From SLRI01 sp964393275 (GTDB lineage: Bacteria; Pseudomonadota; Alphaproteobacteria; Geminicoccales; Geminicoccaceae): a DNA stretch of 64,000 nt. The DNA is taken from positions 1 to 64,000 of the forward strand of contig CAYMTA010000012.1 in the NCBI GenBank assembly GCA_964393275.1, given 5' to 3'. How positions within the stretch are numbered: the stretch's first letter is position 1; each line of letters starts with the position of its first letter. Shown in pieces: positions 25,150-33,394 of the stretch. Both the position numbers and the translations under genes were made by a program. The notes beneath the pieces were generated by a model. It was not told where the DNA came from, ran no database searches, and worked only from the letters and a program-made list of their open reading frames with translations.

Positions 25150-26220
25150 TCAGCCGCCGGCGCGGGCGTTGAGAAAACCGGCCATCGAGGTCCTCGACCA
25201 GGGCCGGAGCAGGTCCAGCGTCGCCACGTAGGAATCGTGGATCCGCGCCTCGAGCCCGCCCGCCTTGGCGAAGGGCGCCAGCACCTCCGGCGCCTGGCGG
25301 CGCAGCGCCTCGACGATGTCGTCCGGAAAGACGCGAAGCTGCACGCCGTGGTCGTCGACGAGCGAGCGAAGCGCCAGGGCATTCATCTGCTCGGCCTCGG
25401 CGAGCGCGAAGGCGTTCTCCGCCCGGCAGACCTCCACGACGACCGCCTGAAGCGCCTCGGGCAGGCCCTCGAACAGCTTCCGGTTGACGATGCACTCGCC
25501 CGTGCCGTTCGGCTCGTGCAGGCCCGGGCCGTAGTAGAAGGGTGCGGCCTGGTAGAAGCCGAGCGCCAGGTCGCTGAAGGGCCCGGCGAACTCGGTTGCG
25601 TCCACGGCACCGCTCTGCAGGGCCGGCAGCGCCTCGCCCGGCGGCAGCGACACCTGGACGATGCCCAGGGGCGCGTAGAGCGCCCCACCCAGCCCCGGCA
25701 TGCGAAAGCGCAGGCCCCTGAGGTCGGCCACCGAGTGCAGCTCCTTGCGGAACCAGCCGCCCATCGACATGCCGGTGTTGCCGGCCATGAAGGGCTTGAC
25801 GCCGAAGCTGGCATAGAGCTCGTCCCAGAGCGCCTGGCCGCCGCCATGCTCGATCCAGGCCATGTGCTCGATCGGCGTCAGGCCGAACGGCACGGCGAGG
25901 AAGAGCTGGGCCACCGGCATCTTGCCGGCCCAGAAGACCGCCGCCGTGTGGCCGAGCTCCGCCACCCCGTCGCCCACCGCATCCAAAACCTCGAAAGCCG
26001 GCACGATCTCGCCGGCCCCCAGGACCTCGACCTCGATCGCCCCGTCGCTCATGTCTTGGATGCGCCCGGCCAGCCGCCGCGCCGTCATGCCCGGCCCCGG
26101 CAGGTCGCGCGGCCAGGACGTCACCATGCGCCAGCGCCGCTGCGTCTGGCTTCTGGCGATGGCCGGGGCCGCGACCGTGGCGGCGCCAGCCAGAAGTGCC
26201 GCGCGCCGGGTCGTGCTCAT
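25150..26220 (-). CDS. TRAP-type (DctP family) solute-binding protein inside the thiamine operon
   Basis: 356 residues with a twin-arginine signal (STTRRAALLAGAATVAAPA). DctP-family features include VTSWPRDLPGPGMTARRLA near the start, GGWFRKELHSVADLRGLRFRMPG around residue 155 (the conserved Arg that binds carboxylates) and DATEFAGPFSDLALGFYQ. It should bind a small organic anion in the periplasm. No DctQ or DctM membrane subunit is near. Its ATG overlaps the thiD stop and it is followed three bases later by thiX, so it is firmly embedded in the riboswitch operon and may bind a thiamine precursor or another co-required solute. Confidence 0.85.
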   Translation of the reverse strand: MSTTRRAALLAGAATVAAPAIARSQTQRRWRMVTSWPRDLPGPGMTARRLAGRIQDMSDGAIEVEVLGAGEIVPAFEVLDAVGDGVAELGHTAAVFWAGKMPVAQLFLAVPFGLTPIEHMAWIEHGGGQALWDELYASFGVKPFMAGNTGMSMGGWFRKELHSVADLRGLRFRMPGLGGALYAPLGIVQVSLPPGEALPALQSGAVDATEFAGPFSDLALGFYQAAPFYYGPGLHEPNGTGECIVNRKLFEGLPEALQAVVVEVCRAENAFALAEAEQMNALALRSLVDDHGVQLRVFPDDIVEALRRQAPEVLAPFAKAGGLEARIHDSYVATLDLLRPWSRTSMAGFLNARAGG

Positions 26221-27035
26221 GATCCCGTCCCTTCCCTCGGCCACAGCTCGAAGAAATGGTGCACCGGACCGTGGCCCTTGCCGATGCCCAGCCCGTCCGC
26301 CGCCTTTATGGCGCCGGTCAGATAGTGCTTGGCGCTCGCCACCGCCTCCGGCAGCGGCCGGCCCCGGGCGAGGAAGGCGGTGATGGCGGCCGCGAGCGTG
26401 CAGCCCGTCCCGTGGGTGTTGGCGGTCGGAATGCGCGCGCCCGGCTGCCAGAGCACCTCGCCGCCATGCAGAAGGAGGTCCGGGCTCTCCTCGCCACCGA
26501 GATGCCCGCCCTTGAGCAGCACGTTGGCCGAGCCCAGATGCTGCAGCCGGGCCGCCACGGCCGGCATCTGGCGGCGCTCGGCCGCCGGCGGCTCGCCCAG
26601 GAGATCCCCCGCCTCCGGCAGGTTCGGCGTGAGCAGCGAGGCGAGCGGCAGAAGCTCCTCCTTGAGCGCCTCGACCGCCGCCTCGGCGAGCAGCCGGTCG
26701 CCGCTTTTCGCCACCATCACCGGGTCGAGCACGATCCAGCGCGGCCGCCAGTGGCGCAGCCGATCGGCGACGGTGGCGATGACCTCGGCCCGCCCGAGCA
26801 TGCCGATCTTGACCGCATCGATCCGGATATCGTCGAAGACCGCGTCGATCTGGGCCGCGACGAAGGCCGGATCGACCTCGAGGATGCCGGTCACGGTCCG
26901 CGTGTTCTGGGCGGTGAGCGCCGTGATCGCCGAGGCGCCGTAGACGCCCAGGGCCGAGAAGGTCTTGAGATCGGCCTGGATGCCGGCGCCGCCGCCGCTG
27001 TCGGAGCCGGCGATGGTGAGAGCGGTGGCGGTCAT
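26217..27035 (-). CDS. thiD: Hydroxymethylpyrimidine/phosphomethylpyrimidine kinase
   Basis: 272 residues. The N-terminal IAGSDSGGGAGIQADLK motif and the C-terminal NTHGTGCTLAAAI (anion hole with catalytic Cys) are diagnostic of ThiD. It phosphorylates HMP twice to give HMP-PP for ThiE. It overlaps thiE by four bases upstream and the DctP-like gene by four bases downstream. Full length for the family. Confidence 0.95.
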   Translation of the reverse strand: MTATALTIAGSDSGGGAGIQADLKTFSALGVYGASAITALTAQNTRTVTGILEVDPAFVAAQIDAVFDDIRIDAVKIGMLGRAEVIATVADRLRHWRPRWIVLDPVMVAKSGDRLLAEAAVEALKEELLPLASLLTPNLPEAGDLLGEPPAAERRQMPAVAARLQHLGSANVLLKGGHLGGEESPDLLLHGGEVLWQPGARIPTANTHGTGCTLAAAITAFLARGRPLPEAVASAKHYLTGAIKAADGLGIGKGHGPVHHFFELWPREGTGS

Positions 27036-27709
27036 GAACGGTGCTCCAGCAACGCGGCATCGACGACCCGGCGCAGCCGCCGGGCCGCCGCCTCCACATC
27101 GTCGGCCATGAAGAGGTCGGAGATCACGGCCACGCCATCGGCGCCGGCACCGATCACCGAGGCGGCATTCCCGTGGTCGATGCCGGCAATGCCGCAGACC
27201 GGCAGGCGCGGGTGGTGCGACCGGACCTCGCCGATCAGCCGGGCGAGGCCGTCCGGACCCAAAGGCGGCTCGCCCGGATCCTTGCTGGATGTCGCGAAAA
27301 CCGGGCCGAGCCCGGCATAGTCGGCGATGCCGGCCGGCACCGCCGCCGCCTCCGGCCCGTGATGCACGGTGATCCCGAGCAGGATGTCCGGCCCCACCAG
27401 CCGCCGCGCATCGGCCGGATCCATGTCGCTGAGCCCGAGATGCACGCCGGCGGCGCCGGCGGCGAGCGCCACGTCGACCCGGTCGTTGACGACGAGCGGC
27501 ACCTGGTGCGGATCGAGCACCGCCATGACCGCACGGGCGAGCGCCACGAGGTCGCGCGTGCCGCCCGCCTTGTCTCGAAGCTGCACGAGCGTGGCGCCGC
27601 CCCGCGCGGCGGCGGCGACGAGCTCGACCGGATCGCGGCCCCGGCAGCGGCTCGGGTCGAGCACGGCATAGAGGGTCAGAGCCCGGCGAATGTCGATGGG
27701 CAGGTTCAT
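27032..27709 (-). CDS. thiE: Thiamine phosphate synthase
   Basis: 225 residues of the ThiE TIM barrel. Conserved blocks: TLVQLRDK, LVVNDRVDVALAAGAAGVHLG, YAGLGPVFATSSKDP and VCGIAGIDHGNAASVIGAGADGVAVISD. It couples HMP-PP to thiazole phosphate. Overlaps of four bases with thiM and thiD indicate a single coupled operon. Confidence 0.95.
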   Translation of the reverse strand: MNLPIDIRRALTLYAVLDPSRCRGRDPVELVAAAARGGATLVQLRDKAGGTRDLVALARAVMAVLDPHQVPLVVNDRVDVALAAGAAGVHLGLSDMDPADARRLVGPDILLGITVHHGPEAAAVPAGIADYAGLGPVFATSSKDPGEPPLGPDGLARLIGEVRSHHPRLPVCGIAGIDHGNAASVIGAGADGVAVISDLFMADDVEAAARRLRRVVDAALLEHRS

Positions 27710-28443
27710 GTCAGTTGCGCCCGTTTCTGCAGGGTGGCGGCATCGAGGCCGAAGACGGCGTCGAGGAAGAGCGGCGCGAAGCTGCCGGGTCCGCCGGCCT
27801 TCTCGGCGGCCATGGCGCCCGCCACCTTCATGACGAGCAGGCCGGAGACGGTCGCGAGATAGGGGTCGGTCTCGACCGCGAGGCAGGCGGCGACGAGGCC
27901 CGAGGCGGCGCAGCCCATGGCGGTGACCCGGTCCATGAGCGGCGTGCCGCCGCCGAGCCGGGTGCGGCGATCGCCCTGGCGCACGGCGTCGGTGGCACCG
28001 GTGACGGCGGTGACGATGTGGGGTCCGGGCTCGAGCATCGCGGCCTCCACCGCGTTGCAGCGGAGCACGGCGGGGCCACGGCCCAGCAGGTCTGCCGCGA
28101 ATTCCCGGCGATGCGGGGCCCGGTCGACCTTGACCGGATCGAGCACCCAGGGCCGGTCGAGGCCCGCGGCCGCGTCGAGCGCCGCCGGAATGGCCGCCTG
28201 GCGCCAGGGATCGAGCATGCCGAGATTGACGAGGAGCGCGCGGCTGCTCTCGACGAAGGCCGGCATCTCGGCCGCGTCCATGGTCATCGACGGCACGGCG
28301 CCGGCGGCGAGCAGGAGGTTCGCGGTGAGCTGCATCGCGACGAAATTGGTCAGGCAATGCACGCGCGGCCGCTCGGCCCGCAGACGCGCCAGGACGCCCG
28401 AGGCTTCCAGGATCAGCCGCTCGTTGTCGCCTTGAGTGTCCAC
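27706..28443 (-). CDS. thiM: Hydroxyethylthiazole kinase
   Basis: 245 residues from a GTG preceded by an AGGGGG ribosome binding site. ThiM landmarks are RVHCLTNFVAMQLTANLLLAAGAVPSM near residue 30, ALLVNLGML, PWVLDPVKV and VTAMGCAASGLVAA with the catalytic Cys. It phosphorylates salvaged thiazole alcohol. It is the first gene after the TPP riboswitch, so the operon is for thiamine salvage (thiazole and pyrimidine) rather than de novo synthesis; thiC and thiG are not here. Confidence 0.93.
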   Translation of the reverse strand: MDTQGDNERLILEASGVLARLRAERPRVHCLTNFVAMQLTANLLLAAGAVPSMTMDAAEMPAFVESSRALLVNLGMLDPWRQAAIPAALDAAAGLDRPWVLDPVKVDRAPHRREFAADLLGRGPAVLRCNAVEAAMLEPGPHIVTAVTGATDAVRQGDRRTRLGGGTPLMDRVTAMGCAASGLVAACLAVETDPYLATVSGLLVMKVAGAMAAEKAGGPGSFAPLFLDAVFGLDAATLQKRAQLT

Positions 28444-28511
28444 CGTTCCCCCTCGCCTCGAAATCCGGGCTGCTGCCGGCGGGAGGGTGGTAAACGGTCC
28501 AAGAAGCCGCT

Positions 28512-28603
28512 CAATCCCTACGCCGGCATCATCCGGATCAGGTTCGACGGGTTTCGCGAGTGACCTCGCGCTCTCAGTCCCGCGTCGTGGGACTCCCCGT
28601 TGA
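28512..28603 (-). promoter_or_regulatory. TPP riboswitch (THI element) upstream of thiM
   Basis: Read on the minus strand, the region contains the two conserved THI-box cores: CTGAGA near 28570-28576 and ACCCGTCGAACCTGATCCGG, then GATGATGCCGGCGTAGGGA, at about 28513-28552. The strand begins with GGGGAGTCCCACG, pairing as the P1/P2 region. The thiM GTG is about 70 bases downstream. Thiamine pyrophosphate would shut down expression of thiM-thiE-thiD-dctP-thiX-thiY. Confidence 0.96.
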
Positions 28604-28755
28604 GTCACTTCAAGAGCTAGGCCGTCCGGGCCCCGATAGCAAGGGCGGCAGCCCTTTTGGCCGCACCCGTGTCGATCACGCCCCTCTTAACCCGGGAGTA
28701 ACCGCGCTCGCGCAATCTCGGGCCAGGACGAACCCCGAGCGCGAGGAGTGGCGGC

Positions 28756-29004
28756 TTGCGGCGAGAACCTGGGATATTGGTGCGGGAGCGGGTCGAGGAC
28801 GCCAAGGCGCCGGCGCGCCCGCCCCCCTTGCGCGGCGGACCCGAGCTCGAGATCGACGCGGAATTCTTCGACGAGCCGTGCGATGCCTTGGAGGACCTGG
28901 CGACCGATCTCGCCGCGATCGCGGCCGATGCCGGCGACGGCGATTCCTGGCAGCGGCTCGCCGACGTGATCGGCCGGATCACCGGCGAGATCGACGTCGA
29001 GTGA
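28756..29004 (+). CDS. Small acidic hypothetical protein
   Basis: 82 residues, starting at a TTG (a GTG about 25 bases later is an alternative). The C-terminal half is acidic and helical (FFDEPCDALEDLATDLAAIAADAGDGDSW, in part). No family is recognised. It lies between the riboswitch and ccmC, convergent with the latter, with a 15-base gap to the ccmC stop. An antisense ORF of similar length exists, but its composition looks like a high-GC shadow. The call rests on frame length and amino acid composition only. Confidence 0.4.
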   Translation: MRREPGILVRERVEDAKAPARPPPLRGGPELEIDAEFFDEPCDALEDLATDLAAIAADAGDGDSWQRLADVIGRITGEIDVE

Positions 29005-29019
29005 ACGGGGCGCGCAAGG

Positions 29020-29742
29020 TCAGCCGCGGGCTTCGGCCGCGAGGCGCAGATTGGCGATTCGGCGCTCGGTGAGCTGCAGGCGGATGCGCAGGATCATGAC
29101 CGCGACCATGTAGAGCTTGGCCACCAGGATCATGAGCAGGAGCGGGTAGAGCATGGAGCTGTCCATGGCCGGCCCGCCCACGCGCAGGATGGTCGCGGGC
29201 TGGTGCAGCGTGCTCCACCAGTCGACCGAGAAGCGGATGATCGGCAGGTTGACCGCGCCGACGAGCGCCAGGATGGAGGCGGCCCGAGCCCCCCTCGCCG
29301 GGTCCTCGAAGGCGTCGTGCAGGGCGATATAGCCCAGATAGAGGAAGAAGAGGATCAGGACGGAGGTCAGCCGCGCGTCCCAGACCCACCAGGTCCCCCA
29401 CATCGGCTTGCCCCAGAGGGCACCGGTGAAGAGGGCGATGGCGGTGAAGACGGCGCCGATGGGGGCGATCGCCCGGGCCGAGACCTCGGCCACCGGATGA
29501 CGCCAGACCAGCGCCACGAAGCTCGCCGCCGCCATCGCCACATAGGCGAAGCTCGCCATCCAGGCGGCCGGCACATGGACGAAGATGATCCGGTAGGCGT
29601 CCCCCTGCTGGTAGTCGGCGGGGGCGATCACCAGCGCCCAGTAGAACGCGATCGGCGCCAGCACGGCCGCCGGCCACGCGACCCAGGGCAGGACGGCATC
29701 GGTGAGCTTCTGGAAGCGAAGCGGGTTGGCGAGCGCGTGCAT
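29020..29742 (-). CDS. ccmC: Haem exporter/chaperone-loading protein CcmC
   Basis: 240 residues with six membrane segments. The tryptophan-rich haem-handling motif WGTWWVWD occupies residues 115-122, and the flanking conserved histidines are present (FVHVPAAW and STLHQPATI). CcmC hands haem to CcmE during cytochrome c maturation. It is separated from ccmA and ccmB by two unrelated genes, and no ccmD-sized gene follows. The PuuD protein in this window needs this pathway for its CSMCH haem. Confidence 0.95.
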   Translation of the reverse strand: MHALANPLRFQKLTDAVLPWVAWPAAVLAPIAFYWALVIAPADYQQGDAYRIIFVHVPAAWMASFAYVAMAAASFVALVWRHPVAEVSARAIAPIGAVFTAIALFTGALWGKPMWGTWWVWDARLTSVLILFFLYLGYIALHDAFEDPARGARAASILALVGAVNLPIIRFSVDWWSTLHQPATILRVGGPAMDSSMLYPLLLMILVAKLYMVAVMILRIRLQLTERRIANLRLAAEARG

Positions 29743-29848
29743 GGGCGGGTTCTAGGCCAGAATCCGGCTGGGGAAAATCGCTTCGACTGCCGCATGCCCG
29801 CGCGACGGGCGGCAGCAACGAGGCGATCTCGGGTCCTCTTCCGCCCGA

Positions 29849-30997
29849 TCAGTAGCGGAAGATCGCCGCCAATCCCGTAGCGGTCGGCATCCGCTCGGCC
29901 GGCACGATCACCACGTCGCCGCCGGCCCGCAGCGCCCGCTCGCCCAGGTCATCGAGCAGATCGTCCACGTGCGGATGATCGAGCTCGCTGAACGTGATGG
30001 CGCCGGTGCCGGCATCGAAGGTGCCGGGAACCACCCGATCCGCCTCGATCAGCAGGGTGTCGATGCGGCCGGCCGCGGCCGCCACGGCGATCTCCGCCAG
30101 ATCGCTCGCCCCCTGCCCGTTCGCCATCGCCGTGCCGAAGCGCTCGGTCAGGTCGCCCAGGCGCTGGAGATAGTAGGGCTGGACGAGCTGCCAGGCGCGC
30201 TCCCGCAAGGCCTCGAGCGTCAGGTCGTCGGGATGAACGTCGATCGCCTCCGCCATCAGGAACGGGTTGCGGCTGACCGCGCGAAAATCATGGTGGTGCT
30301 CCGGCAGCGCCGCCAGCAGCAGGGGCATCTCGCTTGGCCGTGAATGATGCTCCTCCACCGCGCGATCGACCGCGCGGAAGAAGCGCTCCGTCTCGTTCGC
30401 GACCTTATCCTGTCGCACATCGGTTCCGTGGCGCGTCCGCGCCCCCGGCGCCGTCGCGCTATGGACTCGCTTCATGCGCTGCGGCTCGTCCCTTTCCGGC
30501 CCCAGGGCATCCACGAGCGTGCGCGGCACCCCCGGCGCCGGCTCGATCTCGTCGACGGTGTCCCGGTTGCCCTCGAACAGCCGGATCCCATGCCGGTCGA
30601 GCCCGAGAATCTGGAAGCGATCGGCCGACTGCAGGATGCGGATCAGCGGCTTGGTGTGAAAGCTGTCGGCGGCGACGGCCAGCTCGGCCACCGGCCGCTG
30701 CAGCCGGTAGACCTTGAAGAGGTCCGCCGTCCGAAGAACGGCCAGCCCGTCGAGCGTGCTCTTCCAGAAGTCCTGGTCTTCCATCAAGGCATGGAAAGGC
30801 GCCAGGAGCGGCCCGGTCTCGCGAAAGCCGTATTTCTGGCCCAGCGAGGCTTCCAGCTCCTTCACGAGGTTGAAAAAGCGGGTCGGATTCTGCTGGTTCT
30901 CCGGATGGTGACGGTAGGTCGGCTGATAGAGCGAGAGGCAGGGCGGCTCGTGGCCCGCCAGCAGCACCGAGGCGTAGTCCTGCTCGAGTGCATCCAT
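29849..30997 (-). CDS. baeRF3-like protein (bacterial archaeo-eukaryotic release factor family)
   Basis: 382 residues. The opening CLSLYQPTYRHHPENQQNPTRF (in part) and the spacing of FWKSTLDGLAVLRTADLF and LLLAALPEHHHDFRAVSRNPFL are characteristic of the baeRF family 3 / host-attachment-like group related to eRF1 domain 2. The C-terminal part (RIDTLLIEADRVVPG, RALRAGGDVVIVPAERMP) resembles the eL30-like release-factor domain 3. Suggested roles are in ribosome rescue or stress, none proven. Upstream is a CBS-domain gene, and the pair sits inside the ccm cluster. Confidence 0.75.
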   Translation of the reverse strand: MDALEQDYASVLLAGHEPPCLSLYQPTYRHHPENQQNPTRFFNLVKELEASLGQKYGFRETGPLLAPFHALMEDQDFWKSTLDGLAVLRTADLFKVYRLQRPVAELAVAADSFHTKPLIRILQSADRFQILGLDRHGIRLFEGNRDTVDEIEPAPGVPRTLVDALGPERDEPQRMKRVHSATAPGARTRHGTDVRQDKVANETERFFRAVDRAVEEHHSRPSEMPLLLAALPEHHHDFRAVSRNPFLMAEAIDVHPDDLTLEALRERAWQLVQPYYLQRLGDLTERFGTAMANGQGASDLAEIAVAAAAGRIDTLLIEADRVVPGTFDAGTGAITFSELDHPHVDDLLDDLGERALRAGGDVVIVPAERMPTATGLAAIFRY

Positions 30998-31036
30998 GGT
31001 CGGTATCCTTCACGTTCGAAATCGGTGCTACGGCAA

Positions 31037-31933
31037 TCATGTGGTCGGCGGCAGCAGGGCCTTCATCTCCTCTGGCAATTGGCCGCGGACCTCGGCGATC
31101 TGGCCGGGCGAAACGCTCTTGGAGATCACCTTCATGACCGCCCGCAAGACTTCGCCGGCTTCCTTGGCTTCGACGCCGAGCGACTTCGCGAGCTTGTCCT
31201 CGATGGCTCGCGTCGTCACCGCCCGGTCGGGTCCGTCCAGGCAGCCTTCGAGCTGCGGCTGGAGCAGCGAGGGCAATTGAGCGACGAGGTGCTGCGCCTC
31301 CTCCGGCGAGAGCCGCCGGCACAGCATGCAGAGGCTGAGCAGGAGCGCGCGCTCGGCGGGGTCGCGATGCTGCCCGCTCGCCTCGGCGACCGCGGCCACC
31401 ATGCGGTTGTAGGTGGATTCGGCCCGTGACTTGGCCCGCATCAAGGCGCGAGCGCGCCCTTGCGTCGTGGCCAGCGCCTGCGGGTGGAGCATGCCGGCGG
31501 GCTTGTGGGGTGCCTCGACCTCGAGCTGGGCCTCGACGATGCCGCGCAGGGCATCGAGGCCGACGGAGCCGTCGAGCACGAGATCGTCGAACGTCACCAG
31601 CCCCACCGGCCGGTCGCCCTCCATCAGCGGGATGCGGCGAACACCGTGATCCCGCATCAGGCGGACCACCTCGTCGAGATCGGAGCCGATGTCGCAGGTG
31701 ACCACCTCCTCGGACATGACCTCGCCCAAGGGAGTCGTCTTCGGATCGAGCTCGCCGCCGAGCACCGCCAGGGCCAGATCGCGATCGGTGAGAATGCCCG
31801 CGAGCCCACCACGCGGCTGGCTCACCAGCACGGCACCGATGTGGTTGTCCGCCATTGCGCGGACCGCCTGATAGGCCATCGACCGCCGATTGAGAATGAC
31901 CATCCGTGTTCTGCGGAATTTTTCGAGCGACAT
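31037..31933 (-). CDS. CBS-domain pair protein with C-terminal DUF2267-like domain
   Basis: 298 residues. Residues 1-120 form two CBS domains (MAYQAVRAMADNHIGAVLVS, GILTDRDLALAVLGG and VRLMRDHGVRRIPLMEGDRPVGLVTFDDL, in pieces), which usually bind adenine nucleotides. Residues about 165-290 match DUF2267: RAESTYNRMVAAVAEASGQ, CRRLSPEEAQHLVAQLPSLLQ, and a GQIAEVRGQLPEEMKALLP ending. Such proteins often accompany stress-response genes. It is 39 bases before the baeRF3 gene and 152 bases after ccmB. Confidence 0.85.
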   Translation of the reverse strand: MSLEKFRRTRMVILNRRSMAYQAVRAMADNHIGAVLVSQPRGGLAGILTDRDLALAVLGGELDPKTTPLGEVMSEEVVTCDIGSDLDEVVRLMRDHGVRRIPLMEGDRPVGLVTFDDLVLDGSVGLDALRGIVEAQLEVEAPHKPAGMLHPQALATTQGRARALMRAKSRAESTYNRMVAAVAEASGQHRDPAERALLLSLCMLCRRLSPEEAQHLVAQLPSLLQPQLEGCLDGPDRAVTTRAIEDKLAKSLGVEAKEAGEVLRAVMKVISKSVSPGQIAEVRGQLPEEMKALLPPTT

Positions 31934-32084
31934 TTCAATCCCTTGAATGGCGAGGCGCAGCGCGGAGCACCTCCACTTCGTCGACATTTGCCCTCTTCTC
32001 GGGCGACTTGGCCCAAGTCTCGCGTTTCGGCCGCCAATTGGCAAGGCCAGCGCTACCTTTTGACACCGATCCGGGCCCGAGGCG

Positions 32085-32750
32085 CTATTCCGCCGCGAGC
32101 CTGAGGGCCGCCGCGATCGCGAACGGTGCCAGCGCCAGGGCGGCGAGCTGGATGGCGCCGAGGATCAGGAAGGGCGCCCGGGCGCCGAGGCCCAGCACCA
32201 CGCCGTCGACCGCGGCGACGCCGAAGATCAGGACGGGGATGTAGAGCGGCAGGACGAGAAGTGCGGTGAGCACGCTGCCGCGCCGGCTGCCGACGAGGAG
32301 CGCTGCCCCGATCGCGCCGATCAGCGTCAGCGTCGGCGTGCCGAGGAGCAGGGCCAAGGGCAGCGCCCAGAGCGCATCGGCCGGCAGGCTCATGAGGAGG
32401 GCCAGGATGGGCGAGGCCACGACCAGGAGCAGCCCGCTGGTCAGCCAGTGCACGGCGCACTTGGCGAGCACGGCGAGCTCGAGCGGCAGCGGCGTGAGCA
32501 GGAGGAGATCGAGCGAGCCGTCCTCGTGGTCGTGCTGGAAGAGCCGGTCGAGGGTCAGGAGCACGGCGAGCAGCGCCAGGACCCAGATCACACCGGCGCC
32601 GATCCTGGCCAGGATGTCCGGGGAGGCGCCGACGCCGAGCGGAAAGAGGGCGAGCGCCACGAGAAAGAAGACGACGCCGAGCAGGGTCTCGGCCGGCGAG
32701 CGCCAGGCGAGACGAAGGTCGCGGCGTGCCAGGGCGAGGAACGGCCTCAT
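32085..32750 (-). CDS. ccmB: Haem exporter permease CcmB
   Basis: 221 residues with six membrane segments. Family features include FLALARRDLRLAWRSPAETLLGVVFF at the start and DHEDGSLDLLLLTPLPLELAVLAKC near residue 75. It forms the CcmAB(C) complex that releases haem-loaded CcmE. The ATG overlaps the ccmA stop by four bases. Confidence 0.94.
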   Translation of the reverse strand: MRPFLALARRDLRLAWRSPAETLLGVVFFLVALALFPLGVGASPDILARIGAGVIWVLALLAVLLTLDRLFQHDHEDGSLDLLLLTPLPLELAVLAKCAVHWLTSGLLLVVASPILALLMSLPADALWALPLALLLGTPTLTLIGAIGAALLVGSRRGSVLTALLVLPLYIPVLIFGVAAVDGVVLGLGARAPFLILGAIQLAALALAPFAIAAALRLAAE

Positions 32751-33394
32751 GAGGCGCCGGGGCCGTCGAGGTCGAGGACCAGCGGCCGCGCCAGCGCCAC
32801 GTCGCCATGGCTCGCGACGACGGCGATGCCGCCAAGCGCGCGATGCCGGTCGATCAGGGCCTCCAGCGCATCCCGATTGCTCCGGTCGAGCCCGATGCCG
32901 GGCTCGTCGAGCAGCCAGACCGGCCGCTCGACGGCGACCAGCCGCGCCAGCGCCGCCCGCCGCCGCTGCCCGGAGGAGAGAAAGCGGGCCGGCGTGCCGC
33001 GAAGATCGGCCAGCGTGAAGGCCTCGAGCGCCCCATCGAGCCGCCTTGGGTCGCCGCCGCCGCCGAGCAGGGCGGCTGTCGACTCGAGGTTCTCGGCGAC
33101 CGTCAGCGCCGGCTTCAGCCCGTCCTGATAGCCCAGATGGTGCAGCGAGGCGCGATAGCGCGGCAGATCCTCGAAGGCGTTTCGGCCCTCGTGCAGGAGC
33201 CGGCCGCCGGCCGGCCGAAGGAAGCCCGCGAGCAGCCTGAGCAGGCTCGACTTGCCGCTGCCGTTCGCCCCCTTGAGCAGCAAAGCGTCGCCCGGCCCGA
33301 GCCGCCAGGAGACGGCCTCGAGCAGGAGCCTGCCACCACGAAGGCAGGCGAGGTCGACGGCCTCGAGCAGCGAGACGGCGTCAGCCGCCGGCAC
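32747..33394 (-). CDS. ccmA: Haem exporter ATP-binding protein CcmA
   Basis: 215 residues. Walker A is GANGSGKSS (about residue 39), the signature loop is FLSSGQRRR, and Walker B is VWLLDEP followed by GIGLD. These fit CcmA, whose signature is LSxGQ rather than LSGGQ. It overlaps ccmB downstream by four bases and the truncated PaaK-like gene upstream by 14 bases. Confidence 0.93.
   Translation of the reverse strand: MPAADAVSLLEAVDLACLRGGRLLLEAVSWRLGPGDALLLKGANGSGKSSLLRLLAGFLRPAGGRLLHEGRNAFEDLPRYRASLHHLGYQDGLKPALTVAENLESTAALLGGGGDPRRLDGALEAFTLADLRGTPARFLSSGQRRRAALARLVAVERPVWLLDEPGIGLDRSNRDALEALIDRHRALGGIAVVASHGDVALARPLVLDLDGPGAS

Noticed and set aside
28617..28982. Minus-strand 121-codon frame after ccmC as a ccmD candidate
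   Set aside because: CcmD is about 50 residues with one membrane helix. This frame is Ser/Arg-rich with no membrane segment and is antisense to another open frame.
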